A stretch of DNA of 38,175 nt. Source: an uncultured Prevotellaceae bacterium. Its GTDB lineage: Bacteria > Bacteroidota > Bacteroidia > Bacteroidales > Bacteroidaceae. Numbering within the stretch: position 1 is the first letter of the stretch; each line of letters opens with the position of its first letter. Location of the stretch: contig CACZVE010000028.1 of assembly GCA_902784565.1 (NCBI GenBank), positions 1 through 38,175 of the forward strand, given 5' to 3'. Positions 16,026 to 24,168 of this stretch are shown piece by piece. Below the pieces are notes generated by a model. That model was not told the origin of the DNA, ran no database searches, and saw only the letters and a list, made by a program, of their open reading frames with translations. The position numbers and the translations under genes are program-made.

Positions 16026-16979
16026 TTATTCTGTTTTAAACAGGTCCTTGATGCCACCGATTGAACCGAGCAGGTTCGTAGCCTCGTAAGGCAGGTAGAC
16101 GGTCTTGGTCTTGTCGCCCTCGGCCAGTTCCTGCATCATCTGGATATACTTCTGGGCCAACAGGTAGTTGGCAGGATTGGTGCTCTTGCCCACAGCCTCT
16201 GTGATCAGTTCGATGGCCTTTGCCTCAGCCTCAGCCTTACGGATACGGGCCTGAGCCTCACCTTCTGCTTCGAGGATAGCCTGATCCTTAGCGGCCTGAG
16301 CCTTATTCACAATAGCGGTACGCTCACCTTCAGAAGCCAGAATCTCAGCAGCCTTCTGTCCCTCGGAGGTCAGAATCTGGGCACGCTTGTTACGCTCAGC
16401 CTGCATCTGCTTCTCCATGGCGGTCAGCACAGAGTCGGGAGGCGTAATGTCCTGCAACTCCACACGGTTCACCTTAACACCCCACTTGTCTGTTGCATCA
16501 TCGAGCACGGCGCTCAATTTCTTGTTGATGGTGTCACGAGAGGTCAGCGTCTCATCGAGTTCCAGTTCACCGATGATGTTACGCAGGGTGGTCTGCGTCA
16601 GTTTCTCAATGGCATTGGGCAGGTTGTTGATCTCATAGGTAGCCTTGAAGGGATCGACGATCTGGAAATAGAGCAGCGCATTGATCTCCGTCTGCACATT
16701 ATCCTTCGTAATCACGTTCTGCTTGGGGAAGTCATAGACCTGTTCACGCAGATCGATGGTGGTAGAGTACTGGTAGCGCCCGTGGTTGAGCACAACGATA
16801 GACTTTGCCCTGTCGATGAACGGGATGATGATGTTGATACCCGGCTTCAGTGTGGCATAGTAGCGGCCTAAGCGCTCCACAATCTTGGTTTCCGACTGGG
16901 GGATGATCACAAGTGCCATTTTGGCGAACAGAATCACTAAAACGACGATGGCGATGAATACATAACTCATAATGTCCAT
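16026..16979 (-). CDS. SPFH/Band-7 (stomatin-like) membrane protein
   Basis: 317 aa. One N-terminal membrane anchor (about 4-25), then the SPFH domain (about 27-190; VVIIPQSETKIVERLGRYY-like start and GVKVNRVELQDITPP at its end). A long Ala/Glu/Lys/Gln-rich coiled coil follows (about 190-265). Such proteins oligomerise into membrane microdomain scaffolds and often modulate membrane proteases. It follows an NfeD protein by 11 bases; the NfeD-stomatin pair is a well known conserved operon. No protease motif is in this protein. Confidence 0.92.
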   Translation of the reverse strand: MDIMSYVFIAIVVLVILFAKMALVIIPQSETKIVERLGRYYATLKPGINIIIPFIDRAKSIVVLNHGRYQYSTTIDLREQVYDFPKQNVITKDNVQTEINALLYFQIVDPFKATYEINNLPNAIEKLTQTTLRNIIGELELDETLTSRDTINKKLSAVLDDATDKWGVKVNRVELQDITPPDSVLTAMEKQMQAERNKRAQILTSEGQKAAEILASEGERTAIVNKAQAAKDQAILEAEGEAQARIRKAEAEAKAIELITEAVGKSTNPANYLLAQKYIQMMQELAEGDKTKTVYLPYEATNLLGSIGGIKDLFKTE

Positions 16980-16990
16980 AATGTTTAATT

Positions 16991-17452
16991 TTATTGATTA
17001 ATGTTTATTGTTTCTACTGTGATGATGGTACTCTCACGCCCTACGACGCGGACGTTCGCATTCTCAGGGATGTCCTGGGCTTCGTTCGTGACGGCCTTCC
17101 AGATGTCGCCATCTATCTGAACACGTCCGAAACCGTCAGCCTTGACAGGCTCCACTACCCTGCCCTGACGACCTAGCAGGGCGTCGGCATTACTCACACG
17201 GTTGTCCTCACCTTTGTGCAGATAGCGCTGGGCAAAAGGTCGTACCCAGAAGAGACTGATCAGCGTGAACACAGCAAAAACAGCCAGTTGCACATAGAAG
17301 CCAAATCCGCAGGCTGCTGCTATGGCACCGAAGAAGGCTCCGATGGAGAAGCAGATGATGAAGAAATCACCCGCTGTGAGTTCCAGAATCAGACAGACGA
17401 CGGCTATCACCGCCCACATCTGCCATAAGTGTTGCGCTAAATAATCAATCAT
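16991..17452 (-). CDS. NfeD-like membrane protein
   Basis: 153 aa, short NfeD form without the ClpP-like protease domain. Three hydrophobic segments (about 10-75) are followed by a soluble OB-fold domain (about 85-153) with LLGRQGRVVEPVKADGFGRVQIDGDIW, the family signature. Partner of the SPFH protein encoded 11 bases downstream. The upstream gene (HTH regulator) ends 33 bases before its start, so the three may share an mRNA. Confidence 0.9.
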   Translation of the reverse strand: MIDYLAQHLWQMWAVIAVVCLILELTAGDFFIICFSIGAFFGAIAAACGFGFYVQLAVFAVFTLISLFWVRPFAQRYLHKGEDNRVSNADALLGRQGRVVEPVKADGFGRVQIDGDIWKAVTNEAQDIPENANVRVVGRESTIITVETININQ

Positions 17453-17485
17453 ATCATTTACAATTTAAAAATTACACTTTTCATT

Positions 17486-18121
17486 TTATAATGAGAGGAC
17501 GAAGTCATCCCAGTCCTTCGATGAGCCTTTCTCCCCGAATACTTTCTGATAGAGGCGGCTGCGCGTGGAGGCCACGCTTTCCTTCGAGTGTGCCGTCAGC
17601 AGGGCGATGTCTTTCGGCTGTACCCTCACCTTGATGAGCAGACTGACGTGATAGTCCTGTTCCGTCATCCGATAGAGGCTATAGAGTTTCTCCGTAAAAC
17701 CTGTATAGACACTGTTCACAATCTCCGACAACTCCGACCAGTCCTCATGTCCGAGACTGCGCCCGTTATTGAGGCAGTTCTGAATCCGATGGTAGATACT
17801 GGAGGTGAAGATTATTGTCTCTGCCTGTTGACGCTTCTCGTTCTCGATGATCGCCACCTTATTATTATAATCAAGGGTGGCTTTCTTCTCCTCGAGTTCC
17901 AGACGGAGCAGGGAGTTTTCATCGCCGAGTTTTTGAAGCAGCGTCTCCAACTCACGGATTTTGGCCTCGTTCTGGTCAATGTTCTGACGGCTCTGGGCCT
18001 GTTGCAGTTCCTGAAGGGCGCGTACCTTATCAAGTCGCTCCTGCAAGGCCAGCACCTTCCGCCGACTGCTCTGCACTGTCACGATGAACAGTACCGCATA
18101 AACCAGTATTCCTATCAGCAT
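17486..18121 (-). CDS. Membrane-anchored coiled-coil HTH regulator
   Basis: 211 aa. One N-terminal membrane helix (about 1-20), a coiled coil of about 80 residues (Gln/Glu/Leu-rich, RELETLLQKLGDENSLLRL), then a C-terminal domain (HRIQNCLNNGR to DDFVLSL). That domain resembles the DNA-binding end of Bacteroidetes TPR-type regulators: VQPKDIALLTAHSKESVASTRSRLYQKVFG reads as a LuxR/GerE-like HTH. The usual N-terminal TPR sensor is missing. ATG at 18121 is chosen; another ATG at 18133 is only 4 bases from the -7 box and would be practically leaderless. It is divergent from a TonB receptor, with GTTCGCAA repeats between, so it may regulate it. Function is inferred. Confidence 0.75.
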   Translation of the reverse strand: MLIGILVYAVLFIVTVQSSRRKVLALQERLDKVRALQELQQAQSRQNIDQNEAKIRELETLLQKLGDENSLLRLELEEKKATLDYNNKVAIIENEKRQQAETIIFTSSIYHRIQNCLNNGRSLGHEDWSELSEIVNSVYTGFTEKLYSLYRMTEQDYHVSLLIKVRVQPKDIALLTAHSKESVASTRSRLYQKVFGEKGSSKDWDDFVLSL

Positions 18122-18137
18122 TTCGTAAATCATAGCG

Positions 18138-18169
18138 CAAAGGTACGAAGAAAAAATGAAACTTCCAAA
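18138..18169 (-). promoter_or_regulatory. Promoter of the HTH regulator gene (-33/-7)
   Basis: TTTG (18169-18166), exactly 20 bases, then TACCTTTG (18145-18138) on the minus strand. The -7 end is 16 bases from the ATG at 18121. Confidence 0.75.
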
Positions 18170-18176
18170 CTTTTAC

Positions 18177-18223
18177 GTTCGCAATAGTTTGCAATCGTCT
18201 TTTCGGTTCGCAAAAGTTCGCAA
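18177..18223. promoter_or_regulatory. Four GTTYGCAA direct repeats (candidate operator)
   Basis: GTTCGCAA at 18177, GTTTGCAA at 18187, GTTCGCAA at 18206 and GTTCGCAA at 18216: two pairs, each with a 10-bp period. The array starts 8 bp from the regulator's -33 box and ends 38 bp before the TonB receptor ATG. A weak -7-like TAATATCG at 18242-18249 lies about 20 bases after the last copy, which would put that copy at the -33 position of the receptor promoter. Confidence 0.65.
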
Positions 18224-18261
18224 AATGCAATAAACAGCCGATAATATCGTTATATAGTCTG

Positions 18262-20622
18262 ATGAGATATCACGTTATAAGACATTTTTTACTTGTGACG
18301 ATGCTCCTGTTGAGCAGCGTCACAAGGGCCGATGACTTTATTCTGAAGGGCAAAGTGGTTGACAATGAAGAGAATGCATTGGAACTTGTAACGGTGTCTT
18401 GTCTCAAACAAGGAAAGGTGGCCATGTCGAATCTGAAAGGTGAGTTCGAAATAACGCTCCAATCAGAAGATTCCGTTGAGGTACGTTTCACAATGGTAGG
18501 TTATGCCTCACGCAAACGGGTGTTCAGAAACCCGAAGGGGAAGATGACGGTACAGATTGTGATGCAGCCCATGGAGGCGTTGCAGGAAGTCACCATCACT
18601 GAACAAAGAAGACAGACCACTGGGACAGAACAATTAAATATAGAAAACGCCAAACTTGGGCCCTCGACAACGGGCAATGCCGTTGAAGAACTGATCCAAC
18701 AGCAGGCAGGTGTCTCTACACACAATGAGATGTCGAGCCAATATAATGTGCGAGGCGGTAGTTTCGACGAGAATTCTGTATATATAAATAATGTGGAGAT
18801 CTATCGACCCCTGCTTATTAGTAGCGGACAACAGGAAGGCCTTTCCATCATCAATGCCAATATGGTGGAAAAGATTGGCTTCTCTACTGGCGGATTTGAG
18901 GCAAAATATGGCGACAAAATGTCGTCAGCCCTAGATATCACTTATTGTCGTCCGAAACACTTTGAGGCTTCTGTTACAGCATCGCTCCTAGGTGCTGGGG
19001 CATACATAGGTCTCGGTAACAAGAAATTCTCCATGAGTCACGGTGTCAGATACAAGACAAATAGATACTTGCTTGGCTCCTTAGAAACAACAGGAGAATA
19101 TCGACCGAATTTTCTTGATTATCAGACTTATATCAGTTTTACTCCTAACCAAAGGTGGACAATCGATTTCATCGGAAATATCTCGGAGAATCACTATAAC
19201 TTTAAACCCAAGGACAGAGAGACGTCGTTCGGTACGATGGAGGATGTGAAATCGTTTAAAGTATATTTCGACGGACAGGAAAAGGATGTATTCCGTACTT
19301 TATTCGGTACGGCCAGTATCACCCGTTCTTTCGGTGATTCTACCAAGATAAAATTCCTGACATCGGCTTTCCACACCAAAGAAAAGGAAGCCTACGACAT
19401 TCAGGGACAATACTGGCTCGACGATACACAATCAAGTGAGAATCTCGGCGTGGGAACTTATATGGAGCATGCCCGTAATTACTTGACAGCCGATGTGATT
19501 AGTTTTAAACTCATCGGCAGTCATAAGACCCGCAAACATGATTTGGAGGCAGGACTGACTTATAAGACAGAAAAAATCAAAGAACAGTCCAGAGAGTATG
19601 AGATGCGTGACTCCAGCGGTTATTCTGTGCCACACACCGCCGACCGCCTCGACCTTATTTATACACTTGTGGCTAAAAGCGATATCAAAAGTCATCGCAT
19701 AGAAGCCTATCTGCAAGATACATATAAATTTTCTAAAGGGGAGAATTATTTCACTCTTAACTATGGTGTGCGCTTGGCCAACTGGTCATTCAACAAAGAA
19801 ACCATTGTTTCGCCCCGTGCTTCCATAGCCTTGGTACCGGCTTTCAATCAAAATTATACATTCCGCTTTGCCACAGGCCTCTATTATCAGGCTCCCTTCT
19901 ATAAAGAAATGAGGGATACTGTCACGCAGAACGGTGTAACAACGGCGGTTCTTAATGAAAAGATAAAAAGTCAGCGAAGTTTGCAGTTTATTGCAGCGAT
20001 GGACTATCGGTTCAAAATGCTCGATCGTCCGTTCCGCTTCACGGCGGAAGCATATTTTAAGGCACTTTCCAATCTGATTCCCTATAATGTCCAGAACGTC
20101 AAGGTGACCTATTACGGCGAAAACCTTGCCAGTGGCTATACGGCTGGTATTGATCTGAAACTATTCGGTGAGTTCGTGCCAGGTACAGACTCTTGGCTGA
20201 CTTTCTCATTGATGAAAGCACAGATGAAGATGGGTGGCGTCTCTTTCCCACAGCCTAATGACCAACGCTATGCCATAAACCTTCATTTCACCGACTATTT
20301 CCCTGGTACGGACCGGTGGAAGATGACGTTACGTCTGGCATATGCCGGTGGACTTCCTTTTGGTGCGCCCCATAGAGGCATTGAACATCAGAATTTCCGT
20401 GCACCAGACTATAAACGTGCCGACATCGGTATGAGTTGGTTGGCTGTCAAACAGGAAAAAGGTATCAAACGTGTCTGGGTTGGCCTCGACTGCCTGAACC
20501 TTTTCGGCATCAGTAATGTCAACAGTTATTATTGGGTCACTGACGTCACCAATCGCCAGTGGGCTGTGCCTAATTACCTTACAGGCCGCCAAATCAACGG
20601 AAAAGTTACCGTAGAGTTTTAA
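18262..20622 (+). CDS. TonB-dependent outer membrane receptor
   Basis: 786 aa. Signal peptide (about 1-23), then a carboxypeptidase regulatory-like beta-sandwich (about 25-110; FILKGKVVDNEENALELVTV). A plug domain follows (about 120-235; VEELIQQQAGVSTHNEMSSQYNVRGG, VEKIGFSTGGFEAKYGDKMSSALDI), then a beta-barrel to the C-terminal aromatic residue (NGKVTVEF). It imports a substrate across the outer membrane using TonB energy. There is no SusD partner or glycan enzyme next to it, so the substrate is unknown; siderophore or other small ligand is possible. No strong promoter precedes it, which suggests activator-dependent expression. Confidence 0.92.
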   Translation: MRYHVIRHFLLVTMLLLSSVTRADDFILKGKVVDNEENALELVTVSCLKQGKVAMSNLKGEFEITLQSEDSVEVRFTMVGYASRKRVFRNPKGKMTVQIVMQPMEALQEVTITEQRRQTTGTEQLNIENAKLGPSTTGNAVEELIQQQAGVSTHNEMSSQYNVRGGSFDENSVYINNVEIYRPLLISSGQQEGLSIINANMVEKIGFSTGGFEAKYGDKMSSALDITYCRPKHFEASVTASLLGAGAYIGLGNKKFSMSHGVRYKTNRYLLGSLETTGEYRPNFLDYQTYISFTPNQRWTIDFIGNISENHYNFKPKDRETSFGTMEDVKSFKVYFDGQEKDVFRTLFGTASITRSFGDSTKIKFLTSAFHTKEKEAYDIQGQYWLDDTQSSENLGVGTYMEHARNYLTADVISFKLIGSHKTRKHDLEAGLTYKTEKIKEQSREYEMRDSSGYSVPHTADRLDLIYTLVAKSDIKSHRIEAYLQDTYKFSKGENYFTLNYGVRLANWSFNKETIVSPRASIALVPAFNQNYTFRFATGLYYQAPFYKEMRDTVTQNGVTTAVLNEKIKSQRSLQFIAAMDYRFKMLDRPFRFTAEAYFKALSNLIPYNVQNVKVTYYGENLASGYTAGIDLKLFGEFVPGTDSWLTFSLMKAQMKMGGVSFPQPNDQRYAINLHFTDYFPGTDRWKMTLRLAYAGGLPFGAPHRGIEHQNFRAPDYKRADIGMSWLAVKQEKGIKRVWVGLDCLNLFGISNVNSYYWVTDVTNRQWAVPNYLTGRQINGKVTVEF

Positions 20623-20671
20623 TAATGCTTAATTCTTATCGGGGATTTCTTCTTTCTTAAATTAGATTTAG

Positions 20672-20679
20672 TACCTTTG
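20672..20679 (+). promoter_or_regulatory. -7 box of the methylmalonyl-CoA operon
   Basis: TACCTTTG, 39 bases before the epimerase ATG at 20719. No clear -33 box. Confidence 0.65.
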
Positions 20680-20718
20680 CACACATTATTTATATAAATA
20701 CATTTTAATTCTAACGAT

Positions 20719-21129
20719 ATGAAGATTTCCCACATTGAGCATCTGGGCATCGCCGTCCAGAGCATTGAGGAAAGCCTGCCGTACTTCACTGACGTGCTGG
20801 GCTTGGAGTGTTATGCAACAGAAGTAGTAGAGGACCAAAAGGTGAAGACCGCCTTCCTGCGTTGCGGTGAGGTAAAACTGGAACTGTTGGAGCCGACATC
20901 ACCTGAGAGTACCATCCAGAAGTGGCTCGACAAGGGCAACAAGGGTGTGCACCACGTAGCCTTCTGCGTTGAGGACGGTGTGGCCAAAGGCCTCGCCGAG
21001 GTATCTGAGAAGGGCGTACGCCTGATCGACGAGAAGCCTCGTAAGGGTGCCGAGGGTCTGAACATCGCCTTCCTGCATCCGAAGTCAACCTGCGGTATCC
21101 TCACAGAACTCTGCGAACACCCAGAGTGA
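20719..21129 (+). CDS. mce: Methylmalonyl-CoA epimerase
   Basis: Interconverts (R)- and (S)-methylmalonyl-CoA, linking the mutase to decarboxylation in the succinate-propionate pathway. 136 aa, vicinal-oxygen-chelate fold made of two beta-alpha-beta3 units. Metal ligands fit HIEHLGIAV (His8), GVHHVAF and the C-terminal GILTELCE. Cytoplasmic. It heads a cluster with the carboxyltransferase and biotin carrier, 144 bases upstream of mmdA. Confidence 0.94.
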   Translation: MKISHIEHLGIAVQSIEESLPYFTDVLGLECYATEVVEDQKVKTAFLRCGEVKLELLEPTSPESTIQKWLDKGNKGVHHVAFCVEDGVAKGLAEVSEKGVRLIDEKPRKGAEGLNIAFLHPKSTCGILTELCEHPE

Positions 21130-21273
21130 TTTACAATTTGACAATTTACAATTTGACAATTGATTGGTCAATTTTCAGAATTGAGTCATTGGTTGCGACA
21201 TGCGTAAATTGTTAAATGTTTAAATGAATAAATAAATTGTAGATTGTAAATAGATAAATTGTAAATACAACCA
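21130..21273. repeat. TTTACAATTTGACAA tandem repeat spacer
   Basis: The gap between mce and mmdA holds two tandem 15-mers (TTTACAATTTGACAA, from 21131) and inverted relatives near its end (TTGTAAAT at about 21246 and 21262). Long-range pairing in the mRNA is possible. No TAnnTTTG box was found, so mmdA is probably read from the mce promoter. Confidence 0.5.
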
Positions 21274-22839
21274 ATGAGCAAGCAATTAGACAAAATCAAA
21301 CAACTGATTGAGAAGCGTGAACTGGCACGCCTCGGTGGTGGCGAGAAAGCCATTCAGAAACAGCACGAACGTGGTAAATATACCGCCCGTGAGCGCATTG
21401 AGATGCTGCTCGACGAGGGTTCGTTCGAGGAGTACGATATGTTCAAGGAGCACCGTTGCCACAATTTCGGCATGGAGAAGAAACAGTTCCTTGGCGACGG
21501 CGTCGTAGCAGGTAGTGGTACTATCGACGGACGTCTCGTATTCATCTTCGCACAGGACTTCACCGTTCATGCCGGTTCTCTCTCTGAGACCATGAGCCAG
21601 AAGATTTGCAAGGTGATGGACATGGCCATGAAGATGGGAGCCCCCGTCATTGGTATCAATGACTCGGGTGGTGCCCGTATCCAGGAAGGTATCAACGCAC
21701 TGGCAGGCTACGCCGAGATCTTCGAGCGTAACATCCTCGCATCGGGCGTAATCCCCCAGATCTCCGGTATTTTCGGCCCCTGTGCAGGCGGTGCTGTCTA
21801 TTCCCCTGCCCTCACCGACTTCACCCTGATGATGGAAGGCACATCGTACATGTTCCTCACGGGCCCGAAGGTGGTGAAGACAGTCACTGGCGAGGATATC
21901 GACCAGGAGCATCTCGGCGGTGCATCGGTACACGCCACGAAGTCGGGTGTGACCCACTTTACTGCCAAGACCGAGGAAGAGGGCTTGCAGATGCTCAAGA
22001 CGTTGCTAAGTTATATTCCTTCTAACAATATGGAGACGGCTCCACGCCGCAAGTGCGACGACCCCATCAACCGTATGGAGGACAGCCTGAACGAGATCAT
22101 CCCCGAGAACCCCAACGAGGCCTACGATATGTATAAGGTCATCGCCGCCGTTACCGACAATGGCGAGTTCTTCGAGGTTCAACCAAAGTTCGCCAAGAAT
22201 ATTATCGTAGGTTTTGCTAGGTTTAATGGGCAGAGCGTGGGTATTGTTGCTAATCAGCCCTCTTGCTACGCTGGTGTGCTCGACGTGAACGCCTCTCGTA
22301 AGGGTGCCCGTTTCGTACGTTTCTGCGACGCCTTCAACATTCCTATTGTGTCGCTGGTCGATGTGCCAGGCTTCCTGCCAGGTACAGGTCAGGAGTACAA
22401 TGCCGTCATCCTGCACGGCGCCCAGTTGCTCTATGCCTACGGCGAGGCCACAGTGCCCAAAATTACTGTCACCCTGCGTAAGTCGTACGGTGGTTCGCAC
22501 ATCGTGATGGGCTCGAAGCAACTCCACACCGACCTCAACTATGCATGGCCATCTGCCGAGATTGCCGTGATGGGTGCCAGCGGTGCCGCCGCCGTGCTCT
22601 ACGCCAAGGAGGCCAAGGCCAAGAAGGAGGCCGGTGAGGATGTGAAGGCCTTTATCGCCGAGAAGGAGGACGAGTACAACGAACTCTTTGCCAACCCCTA
22701 TCAGGCTGCGAAGTATGGTTACATCGATGACGTGATCGAACCGCGCAACACACGTTTCCGCATCTGTCGCGGACTGGCACAACTCGCCACCAAGCGCGAT
22801 GCCCTGCCCGCTAAGAAGCACGGTAACATCCCGATGTAA
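21274..22839 (+). CDS. mmdA: Methylmalonyl-CoA decarboxylase / acyl-CoA carboxyltransferase alpha subunit
   Basis: 521 aa, biotin-dependent carboxyltransferase of the crotonase superfamily. N- and C-domain oxyanion motifs are present: [25 protein letters not shown] and [16 protein letters not shown] in the first half; [27 protein letters not shown] and [13 protein letters not shown] in the second. It moves CO2 between methylmalonyl-CoA and biotin on the carrier protein encoded downstream. In relatives this is the cytoplasmic part of a Na+-pumping decarboxylase, or half of propionyl-CoA carboxylase. No beta (membrane) subunit or biotin carboxylase lies in this cluster. Confidence 0.94.
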   Translation: MSKQLDKIKQLIEKRELARLGGGEKAIQKQHERGKYTARERIEMLLDEGSFEEYDMFKEHRCHNFGMEKKQFLGDGVVAGSGTIDGRLVFIFAQDFTVHAGSLSETMSQKICKVMDMAMKMGAPVIGINDSGGARIQEGINALAGYAEIFERNILASGVIPQISGIFGPCAGGAVYSPALTDFTLMMEGTSYMFLTGPKVVKTVTGEDIDQEHLGGASVHATKSGVTHFTAKTEEEGLQMLKTLLSYIPSNNMETAPRRKCDDPINRMEDSLNEIIPENPNEAYDMYKVIAAVTDNGEFFEVQPKFAKNIIVGFARFNGQSVGIVANQPSCYAGVLDVNASRKGARFVRFCDAFNIPIVSLVDVPGFLPGTGQEYNAVILHGAQLLYAYGEATVPKITVTLRKSYGGSHIVMGSKQLHTDLNYAWPSAEIAVMGASGAAAVLYAKEAKAKKEAGEDVKAFIAEKEDEYNELFANPYQAAKYGYIDDVIEPRNTRFRICRGLAQLATKRDALPAKKHGNIPM

Positions 22840-22873
22840 GCCGGCATTCACTAATTAACCAAACGTTTATAGG

Positions 22874-23023
22874 ATGAACAACGAAGTATATGCAGCCATT
22901 GCTCTTGCCCTGCATGAGCACTTAGGCAACAACGTCCACGACGCGGAGCCGGGCATTATCACCATCAATGCCTATCCCACGCAGTGGAACGGTTACGTGC
23001 AGACTTTCACACCACGACCCTAA
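22874..23023 (+). CDS. 49-aa protein, possible decarboxylase epsilon/delta-tail-like subunit
   Basis: Short gene between mmdA and the biotin carrier: ATG at 22874, TAA at 23021-23023, 34 bases after mmdA and 13 before the next gene. The protein begins MNNEVYAAIALALHEHLG and ends NGYVQTFTPRP. The EVYAAIALAL stretch resembles the conserved C-terminal segment of delta subunits of biotin-dependent sodium-pump decarboxylases, and Veillonella has a separate ~55-aa epsilon subunit of that kind. There is no membrane segment. The tight spacing argues that it is translated. The subunit assignment is inference from the pattern and position. Confidence 0.65.
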   Translation: MNNEVYAAIALALHEHLGNNVHDAEPGIITINAYPTQWNGYVQTFTPRP

Positions 23024-23036
23024 ATGAACTAAGAGC

Positions 23037-23441
23037 ATGAAAGAATATAAGTATACAATCAACGGCAATAAGTATGAGGTCGTGATCAGCGACATCACCG
23101 AAAACATTGCCACGCTGACCGTAAATGGTGAGCAATATACCGTAGAGATGGAGAAGCAGGCTGAGCCTGAGAAGCCAAAGCCCGTGGTCCGCAAGGCCGC
23201 TGAGACTGCCGAGAGCAGCGAGGGCGGTTCTTCTTCCGCCACTGCTTCCGGATCAGGCACTGCCATCAAGGCCCCACTGCCCGGTGTCATCACTGACATC
23301 CCCGTCGAGGTGGGCCAGGAAGTCGCTGTCGGCGATACCGTCATCGTGCTCGAAGCCATGAAGATGGCCAATGCCCTGCAGGCAGAGAAGGCGGGCAAGA
23401 TTAGTGCTATCGTCGTGAAGGTCGGACAGAGCGTGGGGTAG
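23037..23441 (+). CDS. Biotin carboxyl carrier protein of methylmalonyl-CoA decarboxylase/carboxylase
   Basis: 134 aa. A short N-terminal beta domain (1-40) is joined by a flexible Pro/Ala/Ser/Gly linker (about 42-75) to a C-terminal biotinyl domain (76-134). The biotin lysine is Lys109 in the canonical EAMKM. It carries the carboxyl group between the MmdA-type carboxyltransferase and another subunit. It corresponds to MmdC or the gamma subunit. It is the last gene before a strong terminator, so the transcript ends without a membrane decarboxylase subunit. Confidence 0.93.
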   Translation: MKEYKYTINGNKYEVVISDITENIATLTVNGEQYTVEMEKQAEPEKPKPVVRKAAETAESSEGGSSSATASGSGTAIKAPLPGVITDIPVEVGQEVAVGDTVIVLEAMKMANALQAEKAGKISAIVVKVGQSVG

Positions 23442-23465
23442 CGCCCCGTCCCTCTACCCTATAAT

Positions 23466-23500
23466 AAATCCCAGCCAAACACGGCTGGGATTTTTATTTT
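23466..23500 (+). terminator. Intrinsic terminator, likely bidirectional
   Basis: AAATCCCAGCC (23466-23476) and GGCTGGGATTT (23483-23493) form an 11-bp stem with a 6-base loop, followed by TTATTTTTT. It ends the mmd transcript and its right edge touches the stop codon of the convergent TPR gene, where it may also act from the other side. Confidence 0.9.
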
Positions 23501-24168
23501 TTCTGACATTTGTCGAGCCATTCCTTGAGGGCATAGCGGGGGATGCCCCGTTTGATAGCGGCATTGAGTTCGCGGCGGGCTTCATCCATGCGATTGAGGG
23601 TGATGAGGATGTCAGCCTTGGAAACGACGAAGCCTTCATTGAGGGGTTTGCGGCGGATGGCCTCGTCCCAGTCGTAGAGCGCGATGTCGTAGAGTTTCTG
23701 CTCTGTCTCGAAAGCAGCGCGAGCAGCGTAGGCATCGGCAGAGTCAGGGAACATCTGCACCAGACGGTTCAGTTCGTCGGTGGTGTCCGACTTGCGACCC
23801 ATCTTTTGCAACACATGCGCTAGACCTAAACGGGCCTCGAAGTGCTGGGGTTGCAGGCGCAGGAACGTCTCGTAATCCACTCGCGCCAGATCGAGATGGT
23901 GCTGCTGGATGTGGACAAAGGCGCGGAAATAGAGGGCAGCGAGATTCTTCTCATCGACATGCAGGATCTTGCCGTACTCGGCGAGGGCATAGTCCCACTG
24001 CTCCAGATTGATATTCGCCTCGGCTTTCAACAGATGCAGGTCTAGGTTATTAGGGTCGCGTCCAATCTTGGCATTGAGAACTTCAAGCGAGTCGCGCCAT
24101 TGTTGGCGGGTCTGGGCCGGCAGCGTTGTCGCTGCCAGCACAAACACCACAATGATATACTTACGCAT
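23494..24168 (-). CDS. Secreted tetratricopeptide-repeat protein
   Basis: 224 aa. Signal peptide [19 protein letters not shown], then about five TPR-like helical pairs ([80 protein letters not shown]). A periplasmic scaffold protein of unknown partner. Its ATG overlaps the leuB 3' end by 8 bases, so it is the last gene of the leucine operon although nothing in it suggests amino acid synthesis. Confidence 0.85.
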   Translation of the reverse strand: MRKYIIVVFVLAATTLPAQTRQQWRDSLEVLNAKIGRDPNNLDLHLLKAEANINLEQWDYALAEYGKILHVDEKNLAALYFRAFVHIQQHHLDLARVDYETFLRLQPQHFEARLGLAHVLQKMGRKSDTTDELNRLVQMFPDSADAYAARAAFETEQKLYDIALYDWDEAIRRKPLNEGFVVSKADILITLNRMDEARRELNAAIKRGIPRYALKEWLDKCQKK

